Source: Sarcomyxa edulis (lineage: Eukaryota > Basidiomycota > Agaricomycetes > Agaricales > Mycenaceae). From it: a stretch of 64,000 bases of DNA. The stretch spans positions 1 to 64,000 of the forward strand of contig QUOL01000015.1 in NCBI GenBank assembly GCA_009761415.1, in the 5' to 3' direction. The notes beneath the pieces are model-generated. The model was not told the DNA's origin. It searched no databases and saw nothing but the letters and a program-made list of their open reading frames with translations. Below, piece by piece: positions 31,710-43,639 of the stretch (its first letter is position 1; each line of letters opens with the position of its first letter). Made by a program: the position numbers and the translations under genes.

Positions 31710-34644
31710 ATGGCCATCTCTTCCCCGAGCTCCGTATCTACTTTCAGCTCCTCCTCCCAGCGCAGTCTCGAATACATACCACCACCTTCCCCGGCAGCGT
31801 CCAGTAGTAACTCTGCTTCATCATCCAAGATCTCGTTCACTACGGCAGATGATGGTAAGATCTTGGGACTTTGTGCATCAGATCTCGTTCTCACTAATAT
31901 TGCACAATATAGAGAACGTCACAATAACTTCCAGCAACCGAACTATGTCCAAAACCCTTGGGAAACAGAAGAGCAACGAGTACGTCGCGTCGATCGAACC
32001 CTTGGGTGTTGATTCTTACGATGTTATTATAGGGATCTCCTCGTGTTAGCTGTCTCGACGCATATGACGGAACTGTCCTATAGTATATCTGATATTCAAA
32101 CACGCATATTTGGTATGATCTGAATCGCTTCCTTTGATGCCATACAACTGCCCACACCATGTTCTCTTCTAGAGATACAGGAACTTCGACACAAATCCCA
32201 ATCTTCCTCGGGAGACACGGCAGGTACCACAAGTATCATCGATCAGTCCTTGATGAACTTGGACGAACGGCTAGAGTCTGTAGGGAAAGGCATGAAATCT
32301 ATCGCTGATGCTCTGGATCCTCTTCAAGCCTCGTCTGCACCGACATTAGCATCGAATGGACAGAATGCCATGATTCTACGGAAGCATGCAGCCCTCGTTG
32401 CTGAATGGGAAGCGGTACAGGATGAAAGTGATGTGTTGCGGGAAGAATTGAAAGAGGACAAATGGTTGACGGTGTTTCGTACGGTCACTGATCAAGCAGA
32501 CGGTATGATGTCGAGTCTCGAGAAAGCAGTCAATCGATGCCAGGTACGTCATTGCTATCTGTTATCGCCGCTTTTACCAAGTTGATATTATCGTGAATTA
32601 GGACTTCATATGGCAGGTTCATCGGCTAGGTCTGGACAATCCATCTCAATCCCAGTCATCCTTGTCCGCTTCTCAGCGAAGCGATAAATCCCCGGTCCTA
32701 AGTTTCGATGTTTTCAACTCGCTCCTTGACTCTTTCGAAGCAAAGAAAAAGTAAGATATGCATCTAAGTCATCCCACGTGTTCTTAACATGACTCTTGCA
32801 GGCATTATATGCCAGCAACGTCGAAAGTCCTCTCTATCATTGACAAAGGCGTCCAGGATCGTGTAACGAAGAACGGTGAAACACTTCGACGTCACGCAGA
32901 ATCTGCGCAGCGCTGGAAAAATCTCCGAGAACGCATATCCCGGACTGACGTAGAAATGGAAACCGTTCGCAAGATCTTGCTCAGCCTAGATGCACCTCCC
33001 AGTGAGAATGGGTCCAGTACATCTGGTGTTTCAACACGGAACGGATATCTTGCCACTCCTACTGATGGCCGTTCAGCTAGGACACCCAGCGGATCAAGTA
33101 CGGCGCTTTCTAGATCGATCTCGCCTTTCCGTAAATTTGCTCGAAAGATCACGGGTAATACGAAAGCTCCGCCAGTGACTCCCCTTGTTGTCAAAAACAA
33201 GACATCTCGAACGCCTTCTTCTGAGCCCGTGCCACCTCTTCGTCGCCAAAGGACTTCCATATTTGCGTTTCGCGGTAGTCAGCCGCCTACACCTAGTACT
33301 CCGGAACGACCTGTACACAAATATAGTCAGAGTTTAACACCGGATTCCTCACCGCAGGCTCTTCACGTTGATACGAATTCCACTATCAAAAACCGAACGC
33401 CCAATAACAAACAAAGGTGGAACAGCTCGACCAAAGTAGAGAATGAAGAACGTTCAGGTACGGTGAAAGGCACTCCCCCGCGACGAGCACCATCCTCTGC
33501 TGGTATGTATGATGGTGCTCCGCCAGTCCCGTCTGTTTCGTCGACATATCGGCGAAGTCTGTCGCGCAGTTCCATGGCATCTGGGCGGCCATGGTCTCCA
33601 ATCTCCTCCTCCATATCCACCAACCAATCCTCTCATCCTCCTATGCCAATATTTCGACCTCCTTCTCGCGCTCAAACACCTTCTCGCGCTATCACTCCCG
33701 GTCTAGGCCTATCCTCCACTCCTCGTCCTCGTCCCAAGACCCCCAGTCATATCCCAGCTCCTGCAAAAATGCGCTCCATATCTGGAAGTCAGTCTGAGAG
33801 TAGTTTCGAGGACGGTGAGAATTCTTCCCTTATGCAGCGTGCCTTTTCGCCGTCGTATTCAGTCTCTGGACTCAGTAATTCTAATTCTCCTAAAGGAGGT
33901 CATCCTCCACGTCCCCCCAGTCGATCCATGATTCCCGTTCCAAGTCTTCACCTTTCCTCTCCGTCCAGACCAGGTTCCGCGATGTCTCAATATGCCCGTT
34001 CTGAAAGTCCCACTACCTCCTCGTTCCGAAGCTCTGCAAATCGAGCTCAAACACCCGAATTTGCTCTACGCGCTAGAGCACAACAAGTTCCTTTCTACCA
34101 GGGAGGTCCTTCTTCCACACCCACCACGAATCCAAGAACTAGTGGTCGACCGTCACTCCAGAAGCTCCCGCCGTCTAGTTTCAAAGATGGAGGGAGCCGC
34201 GCCCCCTCACGGCCTGGTTCTCGTAATGGTGCATATACCCCTACCATGGATCAACAACCTGTATACGAATATGTTCCTAGCAATCCCAAAGATCCTTTAG
34301 ATGCTGAAGTGGCGTTAGTCGTCAATTCTGTCGCGCATGGTTTACTCGTAGAAAGAGTTGACCCACCACTGCGGAAGATTCCTCGTGAAGGCGAGGAAAT
34401 TAGGGCTCAGTATGCTTTCTCAAACGCGTTGGCGAAGAAGATTGTTACCTGTAGGCTGACTACCCTGACGAGGTCAGGGAGAGCAGCTAATGGAGATCCG
34501 ACCAGCAAGAAAGTGATGTGTCGCGTCGGAGGAGGTGAGCTTGTCGTCATACCTCTGAGTAGGTATGTGTATTGAAGACTTGGCGTTTGTGTAGGTTGGC
34601 AAGATCTGCAGCTATACATGCTAAATCGTCAAGCGGGGCTTTAG
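31710..34644 (+). CDS. Kar9-like microtubule-associated protein with C-terminal GAR/GAS2 domain
   Basis: Seven exons: 31710-31854, 31913-31979, 32084-32112 (29 nt), 32173-32543, 32602-32750, 32802-34534 and 34595-34644; 847 aa. The N-terminal half is helical (L-V-A-E-W-E-A-V-Q-D-E-S-D-V-L; S-L-L-D-S-F-E-A-K-K-K). The middle is Ser/Pro/Arg-rich, a typical microtubule-binding linker, and the C-terminus is a GAS2-related domain ending C-R-V-G-G-G-W-Q-D-L, completed only by the last small exon. Kar9 family proteins link microtubule plus ends to actin during nuclear positioning. The Kar9 assignment rests on architecture; the GAR domain is clearer. Confidence 0.75.
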
Positions 34645-35075
34645 AAGTCAAGATACCAGGGCGGATTTCCGAGCGGAGTCCACCCCATACATCAGTCATT
34701 TATTCAGTTGTACAGCACATGCATGTCGCGCTTTGATCCATAATAGTATGCTCCTAATTCGCTGTAAGTATGACATATATGGGGAATATCTGCGGGGTGT
34801 CTCGGAAGCTAAGGCGTATCAACGCGATCAAGGCCTATCACAATTGAAACGCCATTCTCCTGTTTATTCCCTAAATGCTGGCCGAGACCTCCTAATATTT
34901 CCATTGCGGATGTATCTGGACATGGCTAGCCGCCTGACGTACCCGCAACGTGATTAGGGTACCGGCGACATGAGGAGGCTATCCTCCTAGACATCTGTGC
35001 AGCTGGTCTAGATATAAAAGAGAGCGCTCTTGGACTCGGGACGTTCTCAACTTTCACAATTGCACATCTAGCACA

Positions 35076-38000
35076 ATGCCCTCATCTTCCGGTCCCAAAA
35101 AGGCGCAGGGGAAGGTCAAACATCTCGTCCAGCGATTTCAACATTCTATACATCATATTCCGCTCGTCAAGCATCACCACCATCACCACCCTCCCGCCGC
35201 AGAAGATGATTCCGAGTCCGCCACAGCCACGGAGTCTGATGCGGAGTTTAGCCACGCCCATACTCCGACCGATGCCGATAGTCCCGCCGCCCCCGTTGCC
35301 GCCCTTCCTTTCGTCGACGAACACGACTATCTTTCCCTCCCTCTCCCCATTTCTGAACCAGACTCGCCTAGATCTGGTACAAGCTCTCGCACTTTCGCGT
35401 CCAGTATCGCCTCTGAGGAAAGTGACGCCGTATTTGACTTCCGTCGCCGTAGAACGGATTCAAGCGTCAGTAACACTCCCTCCACGACTGGCCAGTCTTT
35501 CATGTCTACGACGACACACTCTGTTGACGATCTACCGACCAAGGGGCAAGATGGAACTCATGTTTTGGAAGTAATTGAAGAACCGAGGGGTGAGTCGGAG
35601 TCGATGAATGAACTCGAGCCGCACGATATCGCGGTGGTCGAAGAATCTCACGCCACAGTGCTTCCTATCCCACATCCCACGGATGTGATGCCTTATTCTC
35701 CAGACCATACTACCGAGGAACCAAATCCTACCGTCGTTTCAACTGCTTCTCCTCATTCGGAAGAGGATTTGCAGAGCACGTACACATCGATGCCTCTTGA
35801 AGAACCTCGTATTGTCGTGACGGACGCATTGACGACTCCTCCTTCCGGCTCCCTTGAAGAGAAATCGCATTCTATAGAGGTATTGACCCCTTCTGTGGAC
35901 CATGCTGAAGCAGGATCGCATATTACAGATCAATCGCTGTCTCATCCGGAGCATTCCGAAGAACATCATGCTATAGATACATCGGTGCCCCCGTCTTCAA
36001 TTCATATCCAAGAGAAGTCACGCATTACGGACGCACCGACAAGTCCTCCTTCAGACGATACTGAAGAGAAGTCGAATATTATGGACCAATCGATAGCCCC
36101 TCTTCCAGATCAATTCGAGGAAGGAATACATACCACGGATGCGTCACTGTCTCCTTCTGACTCTCCTGACGAAGACTCGCATATTACAGATCCTCCTTCG
36201 GTTCATAACGAAGAAGTTTCACATACCACCGATACCCAGATACCTCCATCACCATCATCGATGCCTCCCCCGAAGCTCCTCGAACCAGAACCTTCGTACC
36301 CGGGAGAGGTATCGTCAACAGAAGAGCCCATGTTTACCAGCCCTCCTCCACCTTTTGTCGAACCCGACGTTCCTGACCCGTTTTTGGTTGACGATCCTGA
36401 GAACCCGATGTCTGACGATGAAGAAATACCGATTCCAGATGTCTCGGAGTCTCAGCAATCTATAGCACCAGCGGAAGACATTCCTTTGACACGTCCCTCA
36501 TCGTCACCTCCATCTACTGCCCCTCTCCCCTCCGCTAATTTCAATAAAGCTGTCCCTCCTCCACCGCCCGAAAGCGACGATGAAGAAGATGAAGAGGAAG
36601 AAGCACCGGAGATCTATTTGCCAGCACTCATTATCCCTACGATGTTCCTTCCGATCCCGAATGTACGCCCATGTTTCTCTCATTCATATTTGACATGGTG
36701 GCTACCCAGATCTTTAATGTATTATCATCACCACAATGCATCTTAGACAGATCCTTTGACTACGCTCCTCACAAAATATATTTATCCACCTGATAAGCGG
36801 CCTGTTCGAGACCTCACCGGCGAATGGCAAAGGAGTGACTTTCATACCTTAGTCGTGAGTTTTGAGTTCTGAGCCTCGAATCGGATACGAAGTAATGAAC
36901 GGATGTCTCCAGATGACCAACAGTTGGAGATCGTTGGCTAGAATGGCTCGCGATCGAATAGTGACCACAGATCCTGAAGATCTGACCCTCATTCTAGGCG
37001 TAAGTCCATGTCGAGCTACTCTACAAACGACTTGTCTTGACGCGTCACTAGCTATGGTACCTTCGTCTAGCCTGTCTTGCTCGTCTCCGACTTTTCAATC
37101 AAACCTCAGCAGAATGCACAAACCTCTTCTCTGTCCTCAACACGATTGAACCTCCCTCTGCTCGTGCATGGCTATTCGATCGTATCCTGCCTTTCGAGCT
37201 AGAAGTCATGCAAGCGCGATTGAAATATTGGGCCGGAGACCACATGGCCTACCTCGATGCTCTCAACGCGCTACTGAAGAAATGCAAAACGAAGGCTCGA
37301 GAGGCCAAATCTGATACCTCTGTCCGAGCTATGTGGCAAGAAAGAGGGTCTAGAATTTGTTTGATTCTTGCATCGCAGTTGATGGAGATGAAGGTCTTTG
37401 TCTTTTCCGGCCACCCGTCTTTTCAAGACAATTGCCCTAAATCCTGACTCTTCGTAGGACTTTACAGCAGCCGCGAAGCTTCTCGAACCCCTCTGCAAAC
37501 AGCCCGATGGAGTCGCTTCCCCCGCCCTCCGTTCTTCCTTGGCTCGAATCTACCTACAAGGAGGATACGTCAGTAAGGCTGCCCAGCATTTCGAAATCGT
37601 CAGTAATGATCCTACCGCCGAGCAATCTCTAAAGGACATGAACACGGCCCTCCTTGCTTCCGCCCAGGGAGATTGGGAACTCGCGAGTTCGACTCTACGA
37701 AACCTGCTTGAAAAAGACGCTGATAATTATGTGGTAAGCTATCTTGAAATGAGACCTCGCATCGAATATTGAACTGCTTGCAGGCCGTGAACAATCTATC
37801 TGTCGCTCTTCTAAGTCAGGGAAAGTTGAAAGAGGTGATCAACTAATGCATCTTTCCTCACATGAAACTAACTCCGTCTTTAGGGAATCGAGGTTTTGGA
37901 AAATGCGTTGAACGCTTCCCCATCGAGCGTCGTGGTCGCTGAACCCTTCCTGTTCAACCTATGTGAATCATCTGGCTCATTTTCTCATTTCGTTAACGCT

Positions 38001-38140
38001 CATTTTTATCAATTCCAGCAACACTCTACGAGCTTCGTTCAGCAACAGCTGTACAGAAGAAACGCGATCTTCTCATCGAAGTCGCGAAATGGAGTGGAGA
38101 TGGCTTGAAGACGACGTGTTTGAAGATGCCGTCGACTTGA
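35076..38140 (+). CDS. TRAPPC12: TRAPP complex subunit 12 homologue (TRAPPC12), TPR protein
   Basis: Eight exons: 35076-36662, 36747-36854, 36913-36999, 37052-37393, 37458-37733, 37784-37834, 37884-37962 and 38019-38140; 883 aa. The first about 530 residues are disordered and acidic, with an H6 run and degenerate repeats (E-E-K-S-H/N-I ... T-D). The conserved part begins D-P-L-T-T-L-L-T-K-Y-I and D-L-T-G-E-W, then N-S-W-R-S-L-A-R-M-A-R-D. Tetratricopeptide helices follow (L-A-R-I-Y-L-Q-G-G-Y; N-N-L-S-V-A-L-L). TRAPPC12 is a subunit of TRAPPIII-type tethering complexes in ER-Golgi traffic and autophagy. The N-terminal repeats are poorly conserved-looking. Confidence 0.85.
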
Positions 38141-38547
38141 TGACTATATCAGCGATGTTCTCGGGAATTCAAAAGTGGCGTCGATATTCTTGATCAACAG
38201 CAGTTTCTTTCGACTTCATGTATGATATCGGACGTATATTTGCACCCGACTTCTATCCAAGCTTCAGAGCCTCCGGTCCGAGTTTTGCTTCCGAGCTCCT
38301 GGCTATCATAGCATAGTTGAACATTGATGATTCCCAAGGATCTGCTAAGAACGCCCGAATTCCTGAAGTATCTTGACTCTTACTTATACAGGAGATATAC
38401 GGTACTACAAGGACAGAAACCGGTAAGAAATCGATATCACAAGCCCACTCATATGCTGACTTCTAACTTCTAGGCTTGACTAGACCAGTGGCCTGAGAGC
38501 AAAACAAGTACTCTTAGCGCTAGCTAAATATTGATAAGTTCGCGTTT

Positions 38548-39269
38548 ATGCATCAAGGTCCTAATTTCAATCCACCTTTCCAATCCCCACAAGAGTGAGT
38601 CAATGCAGTATTCATACCACAACTCTAGATTCAACGACTTCCTTAGTGTATGAAGGCCTTAATGACGATGAAAGTGTTCATTACGATGAAATATATGCCC
38701 CTCCTCGCCTTGTCGAAGAAAACTCTCCTGGTGCTAGGGCTCTCCGAGTACTCGACCTGGTCGTCCCTATGCTTCAAGAAGGGATACGGGATCCTCTGAT
38801 GATTGAGACCGTCACACATATAGAGCGGTGAGTATTGCACTAGCTAATCGTGAGTTTTTTCATCATGCTGACTTGCTTCGTGTAGAAGCATAGACCTAGC
38901 CGATCAGGCAGACTCGAAGCACACGATCCTACCGGGCAAAAGGCTTTACACAAAATTTAAAGCCGAGCAGGAAATGAAGAAAGCCGAGAGAGCAGTAGTG
39001 GTACGTATGTCTCGGTGTCTCCACTCCAACATCTATATTGATTTACGATCTATCACTCAAATCAGAGAGCCGCCGAGAACTATACGAAGACAGATTCAAA
39101 CCTTGACAAGCGGGAGGAGGAAAATGGCGACCAGGTAAGGAGGACCATAAAGTCTCTCTGTGTATATATCTCAACTCGTTTTGTGTCTATCTTGGATTGT
39201 CAGAAAATCAATCACATGTCGTACGGACACGTTGCTCCAGGCAAGATAATCTTGCCCGTCGGGAGCTAG
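38548..39269 (+). CDS. Small conserved-looking protein, unrecognised
   Basis: At least four exons on the plus strand, ending at TAG 39267-39269. The clear part encodes V-Y-E-G-L-N-D-D-E-S-V-H-Y-D-E-I-Y-A-P-P-R-L-V, then V-V-P-M-L-Q-E-G-I, then A-D-Q-A-D-S-K and a final K-I-N-H-M-S-Y-G-H-V-A-P-G-K. Introns near 38828-38885, 39001-39065 and 39136-39202 are GT-AG and in phase. The 5' end is uncertain: a first exon M-H-Q from 38548 needs a non-consensus GTCCTA donor. About 150-160 aa, hydrophilic with a charged helix. Two open conserved-looking ends suggest a real gene of unknown role. Confidence 0.5.
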
Positions 39270-39622
39270 GGACGCCTAGTTTCGAAGCTGCTCAAGAGCG
39301 TGCAAGGAAATGAACATTGTTATTCTAGCAACACCTTCATATTAATCGGATGCCGTCTATCACTGTCAAGTTGCTGAAGGAACCCTTTGTCTGGAAGGAT
39401 TCTGATATGGTACACCGACGTTCACAGAAAGAGGGTATATATATATTATGATATGTACGCACGTCTAGGATAGTCGCAGAGGGATTCTCTGTATATCAAG
39501 ACCTGTGATTCCGCGTTCTGCCTGTGCTGCACTGTATATACATGAGGTAGACACGAGATAGGATCGATTCAGGAATTACCATTATAATGATTCGTTGAGT
39601 GAGATCAGAAAATGTCGATACC

Positions 39623-40852
39623 CTATGAGAAAAAGGACCACGAGGCATCGGGATTGCAATAAGGGCAACGCGAACCGATAGAGATATCAGACGCTGAGGG
39701 CCTGAAGAGCTTCACCTTGCAGCTTTCCCCTGCTCTGGAGAATTGGGTCGGGCAGCTCGGGCAGTGAACGACGCGTGAATATGCGTGAACAGGGTCTCTG
39801 TGACAGTCGCGAAAGCCGAAATTCATTTCAACACATTGGAGCATCGGAAGTCGGTGCGCCTGTGCAGGAGGAGGGCTACAGCCTTCTAGACATCTACGAA
39901 TAAGTTCCATAATGTCAGGGTCGTCGACGAGTCCAAGATTCGGCCACAATCCGAGTTCGGATCTCTCGTCGAGAGCGTCATATAGATGGTCCTCCGATTC
40001 TGACTCTGTCATTGAGTCGGAGTACTCGACTACTATTCCATCACCGAGTGGTATAGTGCCTGTGTATATCTCATAGATGATCATCCCCATAGCATGTCTA
40101 TCTTCTGCGTATGTAGGAGGTTCGTATGGAAAAACAGAGCGTCGCCAAGATGCATAAGGAGGTGAGCATGCGTAGGGATTAACGAAGGCGTCATTCTCGA
40201 AACGAGCGTCGTCAAAATCGCAGAATCTAATCTGGCCATCAGAGCACATGAGCAGATTTGCAGTTTTAATGTCCCCGTGAATGATTTTACGACTGTGGAG
40301 GCGATCGACGAGCGCGACCAGTTGATCGATAAAAGCGCGGCGTTCATCCTTCGACGTGAGCTCAACCCTCTTTGGGCCCTCAATACGGTTTGGGTATGCA
40401 GAAGTTATGATAGTTTCGATAGGCATCATATACCTGTAAGTCGATACATCATAGTCAGTAAATTGCATTGACGGCTACAGATGAAGCACTGACGACTGGA
40501 TATGCTCACCCTTGAACCTTCGACCAACGATCGGCACAGAACAGTCCCCAGCAGCAGAGATAATTTCCAACACCCGCTGCAGCTCAGACCTAGCTCTGAC
40601 TATCATCATAACATCCGGATCGATATCTGATAAGGAATCGTCTAGACTGAGATAGTCCTTGAGTATGTAGTCTTTGTGGAGCCAAAGGCTGACTCCTGAG
40701 CTAGAATGAATACACTTTAGCCCTGTATTTGCATCGTCAAGCTGTGCAGTGTATTTGACGTTGCGGTCGAGTGTATAGCCGCCATAGGGCGACGAAGCAG
40801 ATTTAAGATCGAGAGATGGCATGTTTGCCACTGAAACACCTCTTAGAGACAT
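39623..40852 (-). pseudogene. Protein-kinase-like gene, copy 1, with an in-frame stop
   Basis: Minus strand from ATG 40852. Reading straight through gives a protein co-linear with the intact copy at 42444-43625, except for one TAG at 40477-40475 in a poorly conserved linker (after S-S-V-L-H-L). Kinase landmarks: K-D-Y-I-L-K-D-Y (candidate ATP-site Lys), catalytic loop I-H-G-D-I-K-T-A-N-L-L (HGD in place of HRD), D-F-D in place of DFG, and a P-P-T-Y-A-E-D-R-H-A-M-G segment. A C-terminal cysteine domain has C-x2-C and C-x2-C pairs. A GT-AG intron over the stop (76 nt) would shift frame, so I favour a nonsense-mutated copy; other splicing remains possible. Confidence 0.65.
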
Positions 40853-41468
40853 TCTCTACTGGGGGAGTCAGCCAGAGTGTTGAGAAACAGGTTTTGACTC
40901 GGAGAGACAGCCAGTCGCAGCCAAGAGAGCCTCAGAAAGATAATCGATATCGATAACTTGTCCGACTCAGGCAGTGGTCTGCGACTCAGCGTAGTCACAG
41001 TCACGTCCGGAAGCAATCCGGGAACCAAAAAAAAAAACAATCACGTGCTCAGCGCCTGTCGCGTCGCGTCGATCTCGATCGTGAATGACGCGCACATCCT
41101 GAGACATCCAACTTCCAAGGACTAACTAGTGCATTTAGAGATGTTTAAGATCATCGGCTGTCCATTCAATTGAGGTCCACGACTTGCTAGCTTCTAAAGT
41201 CCTGAACTACTTACATAGTAGTACCCTGCAGATATCGGAGGTTTACGATTATGACTTATCTCCCAGCAAAGAATATGAACCTAAAGCTCGATCTACACGA
41301 AGAATTCGCATATATTCACTTCATCGGACTCGACAACCTGGAATCAATCATTCTTACTAAGCATGTGCATTGAGACGCCCCTAATGCAAGTTCGATGCGG
41401 CCCTATCGACGTACGTTGATCAGCATCGGTGGTGATCATTGGGAAAAGGATGACGACCTACATATCAA
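40853..41468. other. Intergenic region
   Basis: Promoter side of kinase copy 1; contains an A run at about 41029-41039. No gene seen. Confidence 0.45.
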
Positions 41469-41687
41469 TCAAATAATGATTTGAATGTCATTGCAAGCAG
41501 GGCAAACGAGTCTACTTTTGCTCTGGAGGTTGGGAGATACCACGGCATAGTGAGGCGGATTCACGTTGATGACCGGGCACCACGGCCCATTGGCATCCTT
41601 CTGGGCTTTACATTTGTGATTCTCGTAGTAGATATGCTTGGGGTTAGCCCTGCATTGGATGTAGACTCTCTCGCTCGAGTCACACAT
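41469..41687 (-). CDS. Stand-alone cysteine-rich domain related to the kinase C-terminus
   Basis: A 72-codon minus-strand frame from ATG 41687. It has I-Q-C-R-A-N-P-K-H-I-Y ... H-K-C and, near the end, L-V-C-P-A-C-N-D. The two kinase copies nearby have F-R-D-C-R-A-D-P-T-H-A-Y ... C-x2-C ... R-C-P-H-C-N in the same order, so this looks like the same zinc-binding-type domain without the kinase. It may be a real small protein or the only surviving part of a fourth copy. Confidence 0.4.
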   Translation of the reverse strand: MCDSSERVYIQCRANPKHIYYENHKCKAQKDANGPWCPVINVNPPHYAVVSPNLQSKSRLVCPACNDIQIII

Positions 41688-41699
41688 GGCGGGACTGCT

Positions 41700-42443
41700 A
41701 AGACGATGTAAGCAAGGATGATCGGAAAGTATATCGAGTCGAGGTATACCTCGTATATGATAATAAGCTGTCAGCAAAAGTTAGTGGGCAAGTGAGCAGT
41801 GCGCGCGAGGAAAGTAGAGGGATGTACCTGGGGGGCAGATAATTGAACTGTTTACTTTCGCCAAGTTGCACATAGCTGTATTTAAGTGACTGCCGTAGAT
41901 TTCTCACAATGAAGAGCCCAGCACTATAGATCACCATCTTTCCAAGTACAGAGATACGTGGGTCAGCAGGTCCGAGCAGATACCCACTGTCCACACGTGT
42001 CTCAGCGGAGCTAGATAGCTCATGAGATTGTTGAGCGACGATAAAGACACCGACAGTTCTCTGAGATAGGTGACACAATAAGAATAGACTGAGGTGGGAC
42101 AAAGGGGCGAACGCTAGTAGCCGAGCATAACGTGCTATGGGACTCAGATAGAGTGATTGCCTGTTGGGGAAAGCATGAGAACCTGTAAGCCAAAAGGTAT
42201 AGCATGCTGCACATATCCTCTCAGAAGTGGTCTGTCAAAATCGAAGCATACAAATCTGGGCCACGCATTATCGATTTGTTATCTCTATGTAATCTCCTCC
42301 ATACCATGTAGCAAGGGAGCACGACAGGCATATAGCAACTGCAATCGTTGTCCAACTGATTTCGGTAGTAAAGCTGTCTAAGTCAAGTGGCGGAGCAAAA
42401 TAAGTGGCATACTTTCCAACATCAGGAGTGGACACATACTTTA
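41700..42443. other. Intergenic region between kinase-family loci
   Basis: Short unsupported frames only; no kinase-domain remnant recognised here. Confidence 0.4.
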
Positions 42444-43625
42444 CTAGAAGTAGGCCCAAGTCTCTCTTTCGTTACAGTGAGGGCAGCGAGGACTGAGTGA
42501 CACGTCAGGTTTTGAGGGTCTCAGAAACCTTACTTTGCAGTTTTCGATGGTTTTGGAAAACTGAGTCGGACAGCTCGCGCAATGGAAGACGCGTGAATAA
42601 GCGTGAGTAGGGTCTGCACGGCAGTCGCGAAATCCGATGTGCGTTTCAACGCACTCAAGTTCTGGTAGTAGGCGTGCCTTTGCAGGAGGAGGGCTACAGC
42701 CTTGAAGACATTCGTAGATGAGCTCGGCAACAGCGGAGTCATCGACGAGGCTCATGTTTGGCCACAAGCCCAAATCTGTTCTTTCATACACAGCGCATTC
42801 TAAGTCCTCCGATGATGCCTCCGGACCTATTCCGTCGCCAAGTGGGAGAGTACCCGTGTAGATCTCGTAGATCACCATCCCCATCGCATGTCTATCTTCT
42901 GCGTATGTGGGCGGCTCGTGCGAGAGCACAGAACGACGCCAAGATGCGTAAGGACTTGAGCAGATATATGGATCGACGAAGCTCTCGTGCTCAAAGCGAG
43001 CATCGTCAAAATCGCAGAATCTGAGTTCACCGTCAGAGCATACGAGCAGATTCGCGGTTTTGATATCGCCGTGGATAATCTTTCGACTGTGGAGGCGATC
43101 GACGAGCGCGACGAGCTGGTCGATGAAGGCACGACGTTCGTCCTTCGAAGTGTATTTGACCGTCTTCAGACCATCGAAGCTGTTTGTGTTCGGGAACGCA
43201 GAATCTATGATTTTCTCGATGGGCATCATATATCTGTTCCGAATTTTTTCTAAATCAGCGTGCAGCAGCAGCGACAGCAGATTCACTGACGCTATTATAT
43301 TGTCACCGTCAAATCTTCGACCAATTATCGATACCGAACAGTCCCCGGCAGCGTGAATGATCTCCAACACCCTGCTCAGACTAGACCTCGCTCTGATCAT
43401 TTTCATAACGGTCGGATCGGTGTCTGGTGGATAATCGTCTGCGGTGAGATAGGTTTTCATGACATAGTCCTTGTAAATCAGAAGGCTGACACCGCACGAG
43501 CCGAGGTGGAGGAGTTCCGATTCTGAGGGTCCATTGGCAGCAATGGCAGCGCGTACTTGGGCCACAGTGACATCTAACGGAAAGCTGCCGCAAGGAGATG
43601 AAGCAGGGTTGAGACAGGCAGACAT
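42444..43625 (-). CDS. Protein-kinase-like protein with C-terminal cysteine domain, intact copy 2
   Basis: Continuous minus-strand frame of 393 aa from ATG 43625 (an earlier in-frame TTG is ignored). N-lobe: G-S-C-G-V-S-L-L-I-Y-K-D-Y-V-M-K, with a weak glycine loop and a candidate ATP-binding Lys. Catalytic loop: H-S-R-K-I-I-H-G-D-I-K-T-A-N-L-L; metal-binding motif D-F-D rather than DFG. A-M-G-M-V-I-Y-E-I-Y-T-G is the helix-F region. The last 75 residues contain C-R-A-D-P-T-H-A-Y, C-A-S-C and C-P-H-C, suggesting a zinc-bound domain. Catalytic residues are mostly kept, so activity is possible though atypical. Substrate unknown; expanded as a local family with copies at 39.6, 41.5 and 55.9 kb. 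Confidence 0.8.
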   Translation of the reverse strand: MSACLNPASSPCGSFPLDVTVAQVRAAIAANGPSESELLHLGSCGVSLLIYKDYVMKTYLTADDYPPDTDPTVMKMIRARSSLSRVLEIIHAAGDCSVSIIGRRFDGDNIIASVNLLSLLLHADLEKIRNRYMMPIEKIIDSAFPNTNSFDGLKTVKYTSKDERRAFIDQLVALVDRLHSRKIIHGDIKTANLLVCSDGELRFCDFDDARFEHESFVDPYICSSPYASWRRSVLSHEPPTYAEDRHAMGMVIYEIYTGTLPLGDGIGPEASSEDLECAVYERTDLGLWPNMSLVDDSAVAELIYECLQGCSPPPAKARLLPELECVETHIGFRDCRADPTHAYSRVFHCASCPTQFSKTIENCKVRFLRPSKPDVSLSPRCPHCNERETWAYF

Positions 43626-43639
43626 TTCCAACGATGAGA

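Noticed and set aside
40396..40480. Intron covering the TAG in kinase copy 1
   Set aside because: The GTGAGC...TTACAG interval is 76 nt and shifts the frame; the sequence aligns with coding sequence in copy 2.
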